In this document: positions 16,708 through 24,787 of the stretch, one piece after another
Layout of the letters: each line of letters starts with the position of its first letter
Numbering within the stretch: position 1 is the stretch's first letter
Source of the DNA: Bacillota bacterium
Lineage (GTDB): Bacteria > Bacillota > Sulfobacillia > JAJZYS01 > JAJYTV01
Length of the DNA: 41,370 bases
Direction: 5' to 3'
Assembly (NCBI GenBank): GCA_021847575.1
Contig: JAJZQO010000018.1
Location: 1 to 41,370 of the forward strand
Position numbers and translations under genes: made by a program
Notes under the pieces: generated by a model
Told to the model about the DNA's origin: nothing
Seen by the model: only the letters and a program-made list of their open reading frames with translations
Database searches by the model: none

Positions 16708-17100
16708 CTAGCGCCTGATGGGTGTTCCCCGCATCTCGTGCTGCACGATGCGCACGAGCTCCGCGATGACCTTGCCGATCACGGGCAGGTGGTCGAGGAA
16801 GGAAGAACTCAGGAAGTAGACGATCAAGGCGCCAAGGATGGCGAAGCCGATCGCCATGCCGATGCCGCGCGCGGCGCCCGCCGCGAAGTTGAGCCAGAGC
16901 ATGCGCCAGGGCCGGCGGTAGAGATCGACGTAGGCGCCCAGGTTCACCGACTCCATGTAGGCGGCGATCCGCTCTATGAGTTCGGGATGCACCTGGGCCG
17001 CCTCCGTGGACGATTCCGCCTCCGTGGACGATTCCGCCTCCGTGGACGATTCCGCCTCCGTGGACGATTCCGCCTCCGGCTTCTGCCGCTCGTCCGTCAT
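16708..17100 (-). CDS. DUF5665-type small membrane protein with N-terminal hexapeptide repeat
   Basis: The 130-residue protein begins with an acidic low-complexity tail built from four exact copies of the hexapeptide SSTEAE (residues 11-35). A conserved-looking region follows: YRRPWRMLWLNFAAG, then ARGIGMAIGFAILGALIVYFL as one membrane helix, and LPVIGKVIAELVRIVQ. I believe this is the DUF5665 family of Firmicutes, whose function is unknown. Its ATG shares one base with the ileS stop, so it is translationally coupled to ileS. It converges on the 12-helix gene. Confidence 0.75.
   Translation of the reverse strand: MTDERQKPEAESSTEAESSTEAESSTEAESSTEAAQVHPELIERIAAYMESVNLGAYVDLYRRPWRMLWLNFAAGAARGIGMAIGFAILGALIVYFLSSSFLDHLPVIGKVIAELVRIVQHEMRGTPIRR
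17000..17077. repeat. 18-bp tandem repeat, four perfect copies plus a partial
   Basis: The unit GCCTCCGTGGACGATTCC repeats exactly at 17000, 17018, 17036 and 17054, followed by a partial GCCTCC at 17072. It lies in frame inside the DUF5665 gene. Because the unit is a multiple of three, copy changes by slippage would lengthen or shorten the acidic tail without breaking the frame. Confidence 0.97.
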
Positions 17101-19811
17101 CAGCCCACGACCGAACGGCAGCGCCCGCAGAGGTCGTCCGCGACATCTTCGCGATGCTGCCAGCAGCGCTCGCAGCGCGGGGCGGCGGACGCCGCCACCT
17201 CGACCGACCGCTCGCCGTCCAAGAGCGCGACGTGCGACACGATGCAGAGCTCGGCGAGGAGGTCCCTCTCCCGCTCGGCGAGGCTCCTGAGTTCGCCGTC
17301 GGGCAGGCGGAACGTGAGGTCGGCGTCGGTCGACTTGCCGATGCGCCTACCGGCCCGCGCGAGTTCGAGCGCCTTCAGACCGTCGTCGCGCAACTCGAGC
17401 AGGCCCGCGAACCGCTTTTCGACCTCCGCATCGACCGGGTACTCCTCCGCACGCGGGAAGTCCGTCAGGTGCACGGACCACGTGCTCTCCCGCCCGCCGG
17501 GCAGGTACGACCAGACTTCCTCCGCCGTGAAGGCCAGGATCGGGGCGAAGATGCGGGCCAGGGCGGACGCCGCGTGCCAGATCAGCGTCTGGGCGGCGCG
17601 ACGCTGGGGATCGTCCTTGGCGCCGCAGTACAAGAGGTCCTTGCGCACATCGAGGTAGAGGCTCGAGAGGTCGACCGAGCAGAAGTTGAGCCCGTGGTAG
17701 TAGATGGCCTGGTACTGGTAGCTTTCGTAGGCGCGCTCGCAGGTCTCGATCAGCCGGCCGAGACGGCCGCGCATGTAGGCCTCGAGCCCGCCGAGCTCCG
17801 TGAGCGGCACCATATCGTGCCTGGGATCGAAGTCCTGCAGGTTGCCAAGGAGGAAGCGCCACGTGTTGCGGATCTTGCGGTACCCCTCCGCCACCTGCTG
17901 CAGAATCTCCTGGTTCACGTGCACGTCGCTCGTGAAGTCGGCGCTCGTGGCCCAGAGCCTCAGGATGTCGGCGCCGAAGCGGCCAAGGATCTCGGACGGG
18001 CGGACGACGTTGCCGAGAGACTTCGACATCTTGCGCCCATCGCCGTCAACCACGAAGCCGTGGCAGAGCACCGTGCGGTAGGGCGGCTGACCCTCTGTCG
18101 CGACGGCCGTCGTCAGGGAGGAGTTGAACCAGCCGCGGAACTGGTCTGGGCCCTCGAGGTAGAGGTCGGCCGGCCAGCGCAGCTCCGGACGGGTCATCAG
18201 CACGGCCGCGTGCGACGAGCCCGAGTCGAACCAGACGTCGAGGATGTCGCTCTCCTTGCGGAAGCGCCCGCCGCCGCACTTCGGACAGTGCTGTCCAGGC
18301 GGCAGCAGTTCCTCCGCCTGCTTGTGCCACCAGATGTCGGCCCCACCCACTTCGACCAGGTCTGCGACGCGGCCGACGGTCTCGGTTGTGACCAGCACCT
18401 CGCCGCAGTCCTCGCAGTAGAAGGCGGGGATGGGCACCCCCCACGCCCTCTGGCGGGAGATGCACCAGTCTGCGCGTTCACCCGTCATCTGGCGCATGCG
18501 CGCCTCGCCCCAGTCCGGCACCCACTCCACCTTTTCGGTGGCGTTCAGGATCTCCTGGCGGATCGCCTCGACCGAGCCGAACCACTGCTCGGTGGCGCGG
18601 AAGAGCACCGGCCCGCGGCAGCGCCAGCAATGCGGGTACTGGTGGCGGATCTCTCCGGACTGCAGCAGCCTGCCCCTCTCCCGCACGAACGCGAGGATCT
18701 GCGGCTGGGCCTCGTCGTAGCGCAGCCCCTGGAAAGGCCCTGCCAGCTCGTTGAAGATGCCGTGGTCATCGACGGGCACCGTCACCGGCAAGCCGTACCG
18801 GCGGCCCATCTCGAAGTCCTCCTCGCCATGTCCCGGCGCCGTGTGCACAGCGCCGGTGCCCTCCTCGGCGGCCACGTGCTCACCGAAGACGACGGGCACC
18901 CGGCGGTCGAAGACCGGGTGGCCGAGCATGGCCCCTGCGAGTTCCTTCGCCGGAACCTCCCGCACCCGGCTACCGAGCCCCAGCACCGCCCCAAGCCGCT
19001 CCTCGGCAGACAGTGCCACGATCAAGGGCCCGTGCTCGCTCTCGTAGAGGCCGTAGACCAGATCCGGGTGCAGCGCCACGCCCTCGTTGGCAGGCAGCGT
19101 CCACGGCGTCGTGGTCCAGATCACGAGTCCCGCGCCCACGAGGTCCGGTGCCGCTGCCGCTGTCTCGATCGGGAAGCTCACGTAGATCGACGGCGAGGAG
19201 ACGTCCTTGTACTCGATCTCCGCCTCGGCCAGCGCCGTCTCATCGACCGGGCACCAGTGCACCGACTTGAACCCCTTGAAGACGAGACCGCGCGCGTACA
19301 TCTTGCCGAACACACGCAGTTCCTGGGCCTCGTAGACCGGGTTCATGGTGATGTAGGGGTTCTCCCAGTCGCCAAGCACGCCAAGCCGCTTGAACTGCTC
19401 CGTCATCTGCCCGATGTGCCGCTCGGCGAACGCACGGCAGGCCTGGCGCAACGCCAGGTCGTCCAGGCTGTGCCGGTCCCTTTTCATCTCGCGCAAGGCG
19501 AGCATCTCGATCGGCAGGCCGTGCGTGTCCCAGCCCGGCACGTAGGGGGACGGTCTGCCCCGCATGGTGTGGAAGCGCGTCACGGTGTCCTTGAGCACTT
19601 TGTTGATCGCGGTACCCATGTGGATGTCGCCGTTCGCATACGGCGGCCCGTCGTGCAGGATGAAGGGCTCACCCCCGGCGCGCAGCTCGAGGCCAGCCCG
19701 GTAAAGGTCCCTCTCCTGCCAATAGCGGAGCCACTCGGGCTCGCGCTCCGGCAGGTTGGCACGCATGGGAAACTCGGTCTTTGGCAAGAGAATCGTCTCT
19801 CGATAGTCCAC
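17100..19811 (-). CDS. ileS: Isoleucine-tRNA ligase
   Basis: IleS charges tRNA-Ile and edits misactivated valine. The 903-residue protein has the class I signature PYANGDIHMGT (57-67), the CP1 editing domain in the middle, and KMSKS at about residues 593-597. A C-terminal zinc-binding block with CERCW and CGRC pairs follows. The start is GTG 19811, eight bases after GGGGAGG. Expression should be governed by the Ile T-box just upstream (19838-20090). Normally ileS follows divIVA directly; here about 13 kb of other genes separate them. Confidence 0.97.
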   Translation of the reverse strand: MDYRETILLPKTEFPMRANLPEREPEWLRYWQERDLYRAGLELRAGGEPFILHDGPPYANGDIHMGTAINKVLKDTVTRFHTMRGRPSPYVPGWDTHGLPIEMLALREMKRDRHSLDDLALRQACRAFAERHIGQMTEQFKRLGVLGDWENPYITMNPVYEAQELRVFGKMYARGLVFKGFKSVHWCPVDETALAEAEIEYKDVSSPSIYVSFPIETAAAAPDLVGAGLVIWTTTPWTLPANEGVALHPDLVYGLYESEHGPLIVALSAEERLGAVLGLGSRVREVPAKELAGAMLGHPVFDRRVPVVFGEHVAAEEGTGAVHTAPGHGEEDFEMGRRYGLPVTVPVDDHGIFNELAGPFQGLRYDEAQPQILAFVRERGRLLQSGEIRHQYPHCWRCRGPVLFRATEQWFGSVEAIRQEILNATEKVEWVPDWGEARMRQMTGERADWCISRQRAWGVPIPAFYCEDCGEVLVTTETVGRVADLVEVGGADIWWHKQAEELLPPGQHCPKCGGGRFRKESDILDVWFDSGSSHAAVLMTRPELRWPADLYLEGPDQFRGWFNSSLTTAVATEGQPPYRTVLCHGFVVDGDGRKMSKSLGNVVRPSEILGRFGADILRLWATSADFTSDVHVNQEILQQVAEGYRKIRNTWRFLLGNLQDFDPRHDMVPLTELGGLEAYMRGRLGRLIETCERAYESYQYQAIYYHGLNFCSVDLSSLYLDVRKDLLYCGAKDDPQRRAAQTLIWHAASALARIFAPILAFTAEEVWSYLPGGRESTWSVHLTDFPRAEEYPVDAEVEKRFAGLLELRDDGLKALELARAGRRIGKSTDADLTFRLPDGELRSLAERERDLLAELCIVSHVALLDGERSVEVAASAAPRCERCWQHREDVADDLCGRCRSVVG

Positions 19812-19837
19812 GGCAGTAGCCTCCCCTTTTCGGATGA

Positions 19838-20090
19838 AAATGCGGCGACAGCCTGCCGAAGGGCGGGCTATCGCCGCGGTACCACCTTTCTTCCCCGACG
19901 CTGGCGCCGGGCTCAGGGCGCGTCACGTGCGCCACGCGTCGCCGGTTACCTGGCCCCGCCGTCGGGCAGGTGCCGATCGCCGACGCCCTTGGAAGTGATC
20001 TTCGCGCCCTGCGACCGTCCCGGCTCGCACCAGTTCCGGTTCGCTGCACGTGCGCCGGGCGCTACTCTCTTCCGCATCGGGCTGCCGCCC
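19838..20090 (-). promoter_or_regulatory. Isoleucine T-box riboswitch
   Basis: All main T-box parts can be found on the minus strand in order. The Stem I start GAAGAGAGTAG is at 20072-20062. The distal loop sequence GGTGCGAGCCGG follows. The specifier loop GAAGATCAC contains ATC, an isoleucine codon, at 19999-19997. The T-box core AGGTGGTACCGCGG is at 19887-19874. A terminator follows, with stem GCGGCGA at 19877-19871 pairing with 19848-19842 and ATTTT after it. Uncharged tRNA-Ile should pair with the specifier and the UGGU bulge and allow ileS transcription. Confidence 0.93.
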
Positions 20091-20164
20091 CAGGTCGCGG
20101 GGCTGTGTTGGACGGGCCGTGCTCCGCGTGGCTGTCCTCGCCGCGGTCACGGACCCTTAGGGAG

Positions 20165-20193
20165 AGATTACCTTCCAGGCTTCGGCCGGTCAA
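20165..20193 (-). promoter_or_regulatory. Candidate ileS promoter
   Basis: On the minus strand TTGACC at 20193-20188 and TAATCT at 20170-20165 are separated by 17 nt. The -35 is good (5 of 6) but the -10 is weak (3 of 6). The start would be near 20158, about 70 nt before the first recognisable T-box element. Position supports it more than sequence does. Confidence 0.4.
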
Positions 20194-20447
20194 GGCAGGG
20201 GCCGCGGAGAACGCACGGCGCGCTTTGGTGCCGGGCGAACCCCATAGGCGTTCGACCGGGAAAGCCATGGCTGCCATGGCCCAGCCCGGCCATGACGTCC
20301 GGCGGCAAATGGTTCTGCGGCCGTGACGGCTCGGTTCATCCACGTTGCCGTAGAGCCCATGTCAGTGCTCTCGCCGCCGCCATCGCACGACATACGAACA
20401 GGGGTTGCCGACTGGTCGACGGGCGCGCTCAGGGACACCTGCGCCCC
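20194..20447. other. Intergenic region upstream of the ileS leader
   Basis: Between the candidate ileS promoter and the end of the Asp-box protein gene I find no convincing gene, RNA or terminator. Open frames here lack ribosome binding sites and have random-looking, Arg/Pro-rich translations. Confidence 0.5.
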
Positions 20448-22445
20448 TCAGGGTGCCGCATGCAGCGCTCGGCCGAACAATCCGACGCTTCGCGGTGTCT
20501 CAGCGAAGACATTGGCAGCGGCGCGGCCATACTGCGCGCCGCCCGTCGCAGGCGCGGGAGCGACCGTGAACCACGTCCTGCCCGCGTCCTTTGTTCGGAA
20601 GAGCCCCGCGTAGGTGACAATCACATAGTCCGAGCGAGACTCGATGTCGAACGAGTTGAAGTACTCGCCCGGGGGCAGCGCGACGATCCGCGACCAGGAG
20701 CGGCCCTGGTCCTCGCTCAAGGCAAAACTCCGCCAGTTCCCAAGCCACAGCGTCCCGTCCTGGGCACAGCCCATCTCCCACGTCCCGACGCGCGGCAGAG
20801 CGCCACCCGCGATCCAGGTCCTGCCCTCGTCCCGGCTCACCCAGAGAGCAGTTGAACGTGCGTCCAGCGCGTACAGGATGTTGCCTGGACCGATCGCCGC
20901 GATAGGCACATCCGCTCGGACCTCCCGCCACACCTTGCCGCCGTCGGTCGTGACGTACAACCGTGCCAAGGCATCCGGTGCGGGCGCCACAAGGGCGATG
21001 CCCGATGTCCGGTCGCGAAAGGAAACCAGTCTGGGGACGCCTTGGGGCAGTCTGAGCACCCGCCAATGGCCGCCGCCATCCGAGGTGACCTCAGCGCCGG
21101 TTGAGGTCAGCGCCCAGCCGTGGCTTGGGTCGCTGAATCCTGCAGCGGACACGTTTTCCGCCGGGACGGCCGGGCCCTTCGTCCAGCTGCGGCCGCCGTC
21201 CGCCGATTTGAGCAGATACGTCCCCCTCCCCACCACGGCGATGGAGAGGCCCACGTTGTGATGAAAGAACCCGACGATCGAGCCCGGAAAGACCGGGGAG
21301 TCGAATTCTGCGATCGTCCGCCAGATCCGGCCGCCGTCCGTCGTCCGGTACACCTCGCCGCCAGGACCGATCGCACCGCCGACGACGGCGATGGCCGTGT
21401 GGCTCGAGAGCGGCAGAAGACCAGCCTCATCGTTCGGCAGCGGTTCGACTTTCAGCCGGGCAACGTCCTTTCGCACGACACCGACGCCGAAGCCGCATGT
21501 GACGCAAGTCTGTCCCACCACCCAGAGCGCTCCGTCGGGTGCCATGGCCAGTTGCGGCATGCTCATCAACGGAACAGTTCCCACGACGGACCATCTGGCG
21601 CCTGTACGGCTCGCATGGAGCAGTTGGACCGGGCACCCGCCCAGGCAGGGCGACTCAAGGGCCCATCCCTGCGCGTTCAGGGACGCGAACAGCCGGGTGC
21701 GATCCCCGCCGGACAGGACGAGTCGCCATGTCCTGCCACCGTCGGGGCTCAGCACGAGTGTTCCGCCCAATTGGTTCACCTGGACCGGCGACCACAGAAG
21801 GATCCGCGGACCTGTGGCAGCCACGATGCGCGGAAAGTTCTCAAGGGGGACATCGATGTTGGCGCGAGACGGGTCGGCCGCCCAGGCGGTGGAGTGCGCG
21901 ACCTCCGCCCACATCGCGCCTCCGTCGCTCGTGCGCCAGAGCGCCACGCCGCAGTCTTGGGCGAGGCATCGGCCGCCCTGCTCCAGGACGTAGCCGTCCT
22001 CAGGCGTCACGAACCAGAACTGCCCCGGTGGCGCATTTGACAGGCGCCGCCAGGACCTGCCCCCGTCGGACGAAGCATAGAGACTGCCATTGGAAGCGAA
22101 GGCATGCTTACCATCGACGACCTGGATGTCCTCGAAAGGCGCCACTTTGGTCGGCACGCGAGTCCAGGTGCTGCCGAAGTCGTGCGTAAGATAGACGCGA
22201 CCCGTCTGGCAGCCGTCCGCTGCCGAACCATCACAGATGGCGACGGAAAGTGCGCCGCTTCCGTCCGGCAGGAAGGCCGCAGCCCTCAGACCCAGCGTGG
22301 GAGGCTGGTTGACGGCGGGAAGATGGATCACCGTTGCGACAGGCAACGACGCGGCGCCGCTCTGGGCGCCACCGGCGAAGGCGAGAAGAAGGCCGGTTGC
22401 CAGCTGGAGGGGGACGGTCCATCGAAGTTGGCGGTGTTCGGGCAC
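20448..22445 (-). CDS. Secreted BNR/Asp-box repeat protein (sialidase-like beta-propeller fold)
   Basis: The 665-residue protein starts at GTG 22445 after a GAGGAG site. An N-terminal signal peptide (hydrophobic core LQLATGLLLAFAGGAQSGAA) directs it outside. At least 11 Asp-box motifs of the type S/T-x-D-x-G-x-x-W can be counted, among them SSDGGRSW, SPDGGRTW, SADGGRSW, TTDGGKVW and TKDAGRTW. Such repeats occur in sialidases, Ycf48-like assembly factors and many binding proteins. No sialidase Arg triad or FRIP motif is evident, so enzyme activity is not supported. A possible exported binding or envelope-assembly protein; ligand unknown. Four CxxC-like or paired Cys sites (for example CLGGC, CVTCG) could form disulfides. 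Confidence 0.8.
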   Translation of the reverse strand: MPEHRQLRWTVPLQLATGLLLAFAGGAQSGAASLPVATVIHLPAVNQPPTLGLRAAAFLPDGSGALSVAICDGSAADGCQTGRVYLTHDFGSTWTRVPTKVAPFEDIQVVDGKHAFASNGSLYASSDGGRSWRRLSNAPPGQFWFVTPEDGYVLEQGGRCLAQDCGVALWRTSDGGAMWAEVAHSTAWAADPSRANIDVPLENFPRIVAATGPRILLWSPVQVNQLGGTLVLSPDGGRTWRLVLSGGDRTRLFASLNAQGWALESPCLGGCPVQLLHASRTGARWSVVGTVPLMSMPQLAMAPDGALWVVGQTCVTCGFGVGVVRKDVARLKVEPLPNDEAGLLPLSSHTAIAVVGGAIGPGGEVYRTTDGGRIWRTIAEFDSPVFPGSIVGFFHHNVGLSIAVVGRGTYLLKSADGGRSWTKGPAVPAENVSAAGFSDPSHGWALTSTGAEVTSDGGGHWRVLRLPQGVPRLVSFRDRTSGIALVAPAPDALARLYVTTDGGKVWREVRADVPIAAIGPGNILYALDARSTALWVSRDEGRTWIAGGALPRVGTWEMGCAQDGTLWLGNWRSFALSEDQGRSWSRIVALPPGEYFNSFDIESRSDYVIVTYAGLFRTKDAGRTWFTVAPAPATGGAQYGRAAANVFAETPRSVGLFGRALHAAP

Positions 22446-23003
22446 GCCGGCTCCTCACTTCCTTGCGGCTGGTCGCGGGCCCGCGGATCGCTCCATCTGG
22501 CTTGGCGCGATCGCATCATTGGGCTGGCCTGCCGCCAGACTATCCACTCAGGGGGCGATTTGGCGAACGCTGCCGAACGGCAGCGGGACAGCGTCGACCA
22601 GCTATGGGCATTGTGAGAGCCGACGCCAGGTTCCACTTTTTACTATGCTTCGCTGGCGGGAAGGCCGCTCCTGCCTCATTTCACGGTGGTACTAAGCAGG
22701 AACCTGTCCCCTACTGGCGAACCCCCGCAAATCAACATAGTGGTCTTGGAGGGGGCCGGACGGGCGGACCGAGCCATGTGCTCCGCCCTGGAGACAGACG
22801 GATCGCGGCAACGCTTCGCTGGATTGCTGTTCACGCAGGACCGCAGCTCGATCCCTTCCTGGGAGGGAGACTCGGCAAGCGCCGTAGCCGATAGCTCGTC
22901 GCCATCGCACGCGTGGACGCAAGAATCGCGCGACGGTGGGGGACTGGCCGGCAAGCGCTGTCGCCTGCAGCCGCAAAATGCCGTCACGGGGGGCAACCAA
23001 GAC
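22446..23003. other. Divergent intergenic region and long permease leader
   Basis: This 558-bp gap lies between the minus-strand Asp-box gene and the plus-strand permease. A GCTGCCG/GGCAGC hairpin sits near 22570. A TACTAT box at 22641-22646 lacks a fitting -35. The final 300 bases before the permease ATG have no ribosome binding site for an earlier start. They look GC-rich and structured (for example GGGAGGGAGACTC near 22860), but match no riboswitch consensus I can recall. Confidence 0.4.
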
Positions 23004-24608
23004 ATGGCCAGTGGCACGCAGCAGAACAGGTTTCGACGTGAGCTCTCTCTTACGGACCTCACCATGGTCACGCTGGGGGGGCTCATCGGTTCCGGTTGGC
23101 TTTTCGCTGCACAGAGCGCCGCAAGGTACGCCGGGCCAGCGGTCATCATCTCGTGGGTGATCGGCGGCATCGCGGTGATCGTCCTGGGCCTGACGTTTGC
23201 GGAACTCGCCGGTATGCTGCCTGAAGCCGGCGGCGTCATACGCTATCCACACTATTCCCACGGCAGCTTTGTCAGCTTCCTGGTCGGTTGGGCCGCGCTG
23301 ATTTCCTGGGCCGGCCTGCCCTCGATCGAGGCCGCGGCCGTGATCCAGTACGCCTCGAGCTACATCCCGGGCATCTATAGCGCAAGCCAGGGTTCCCTCA
23401 CCACGCTCGGCCTCGTCGTCGCCTTCCTGCTTGTCAGCCTCTTCTTCGTCATCAACTCGCTCGGGGTCAAGTTCTACGCCAGGGTCAACACGCCGCTGAC
23501 GTTCATCAAGATCGCGACCCCGGTGACAACGGCCATCGTGCTGCTCATCACGAGTTTCCACCCGGCAAACTTCACCGCACACGGCGGCTTCATGCCCTTC
23601 GGCTGGGCTGGAGTCTTTTCCGCCATCTCCGCCGGCGGCATCATCTTCACGTTCACCGGCTTCCGGCCGATGTTCGACCTTGCCGCCGAGGCGAAACATC
23701 CGCAGAGGGACATCCCGCGAGCCTTCATGCTCGGCATGCTGATCGCTGGCGTCATCTACCTCGCGCTGCAGCTGGCTTTTTCGGGCGCCGTCCCGGCGCA
23801 GGCCCTGGCACACGGCTGGGCCAACCTCTCCTTCTCCTCGCCGTTCGCCAACCTGGCGGTGGCGCTCAACCTGCCCTGGCTCGCGATCGTACTCTACGGT
23901 GACGCCATCCTGTCGCCGAGCGGCACCTCCCTCACCTACGCGGCCGCCGTGCCGCGGGCCTTCTACGCCTACAGCGGCACCGGTCACTTCCCTGCCGTCT
24001 TCCGCCGCTTGAACGGACGGGGCCTGCCGGCCGCGGGCATCCTCCTGTCCTATATCGTGGCGCTCGTCTTCCTGCTGCCGTTCCCGTCGTGGCAGAAGAT
24101 GGTCGGCATCCTCTCCAGTGCCACCATCCTGACCTACATGATCGGCCCGGTGACGCTTGCCGTGCTGCGCAAGAGCGCGCCGCAGCTGCGGCGCCCCTTC
24201 CGGCTCTGGGCTTCGTCCTGGCTCGGCCCCATCGCCTTCGTCATCGGCAGCATGATCTTCTACTGGACAGGCTGGCCCACCGACGGCATCCTGCTCATCG
24301 CCACGCTCGTGGGGCTGATCATGTACTTCTACTACTACGCCCGCAACAAGACCGCGGTGGCGGACCTGCGCCGCGGCATCTGGCTCGTCGTCTACTTCGT
24401 CTTCGGCATCTTGATGTCGTACTTCGGCAGCTTCGGCGGCACGGGCGTCATCGCCGCCCCCTGGGACACGATCATCGTGGCGGTTGCCAGTATCGGCTTC
24501 TACTACTGGGCCGTGGCAGCCGGCGGTGGCGAGGAGTTGCTCGCCGAGGCGCACGCCGTCGCGGCAGAAGCCGCCGAACACGAGCCGTCACGCGCAGGCA
24601 CCGACTGA
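23004..24608 (+). CDS. APC-superfamily amino acid permease
   Basis: The 534-residue protein is a polytopic transporter that should import amino acids with a cation gradient. The N-terminal segment LSLTDLTMVTLGGLIGSGWL contains the helix-1 GxIGSG signature of the family. FTFTGFRPMFDLAAEAKHPQRDIPRA is the conserved helix 6 plus loop region. About 14 hydrophobic segments are present, slightly more than the common 12. ATG 23004 lies ten bases after a GGGGGG stretch. The frame is open for another 318 bases upstream, but that part is hydrophilic and has no start signal. The substrate is not visible. An amino-acid dehydrogenase gene follows, suggesting catabolic use. Confidence 0.85.
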   Translation: MASGTQQNRFRRELSLTDLTMVTLGGLIGSGWLFAAQSAARYAGPAVIISWVIGGIAVIVLGLTFAELAGMLPEAGGVIRYPHYSHGSFVSFLVGWAALISWAGLPSIEAAAVIQYASSYIPGIYSASQGSLTTLGLVVAFLLVSLFFVINSLGVKFYARVNTPLTFIKIATPVTTAIVLLITSFHPANFTAHGGFMPFGWAGVFSAISAGGIIFTFTGFRPMFDLAAEAKHPQRDIPRAFMLGMLIAGVIYLALQLAFSGAVPAQALAHGWANLSFSSPFANLAVALNLPWLAIVLYGDAILSPSGTSLTYAAAVPRAFYAYSGTGHFPAVFRRLNGRGLPAAGILLSYIVALVFLLPFPSWQKMVGILSSATILTYMIGPVTLAVLRKSAPQLRRPFRLWASSWLGPIAFVIGSMIFYWTGWPTDGILLIATLVGLIMYFYYYARNKTAVADLRRGIWLVVYFVFGILMSYFGSFGGTGVIAAPWDTIIVAVASIGFYYWAVAAGGGEELLAEAHAVAAEAAEHEPSRAGTD

Positions 24609-24643
24609 CGGCCAATCGCATCGCCGCTGCGACCCAGAGGCGG

Positions 24644-24684
24644 ACAAGGGGGGAGGGCGGCGTGACGCCGCCCTCCCCCCTTGT
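24644..24684. terminator. Perfect 19-bp hairpin after the permease gene
   Basis: Bases 24644-24662 (ACAAGGGGGGAGGGCGGCG) are perfectly complementary to 24666-24684, with a TGA loop. It has no T-run but ends in CTTGT. By position it is a terminator or mRNA 3' end for the permease. It closely resembles the hairpin at 16607-16645. Confidence 0.7.
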
Positions 24685-24787
24685 CCCGGAGGTTCCGGCT
24701 CCATCTGGCCGATGGTGTCGCAAGGCCAGGGTTCGCCAAAAAGCCGTGGTCCCGGGTCTGCAGCGATCGCTTGAGGGGGCCGAAGTG

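Noticed and set aside
17154-20855. A 1233-codon plus-strand open frame opposite ileS
   Set aside because: It mirrors the codon pattern of ileS on the other strand, has no ribosome binding site and runs through the T-box; GC-rich genomes commonly give such antisense frames.
20448-22445. Calling the Asp-box protein a sialidase
   Set aside because: Asp-boxes alone are not diagnostic; the Arg triad and FRIP motif of sialidases were not found.
22686-23003. N-terminal extension of the permease by 106 codons
   Set aside because: The extension is hydrophilic, family-less and lacks a ribosome binding site; the permease family start fits ATG 23004.
22900-23003. SAM, lysine, glycine or c-di-AMP riboswitch in the permease leader
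   Set aside because: Fragments such as GGGGGACTGGCCGGCAAG resemble part of a SAM-I core, but the remaining conserved blocks are missing.
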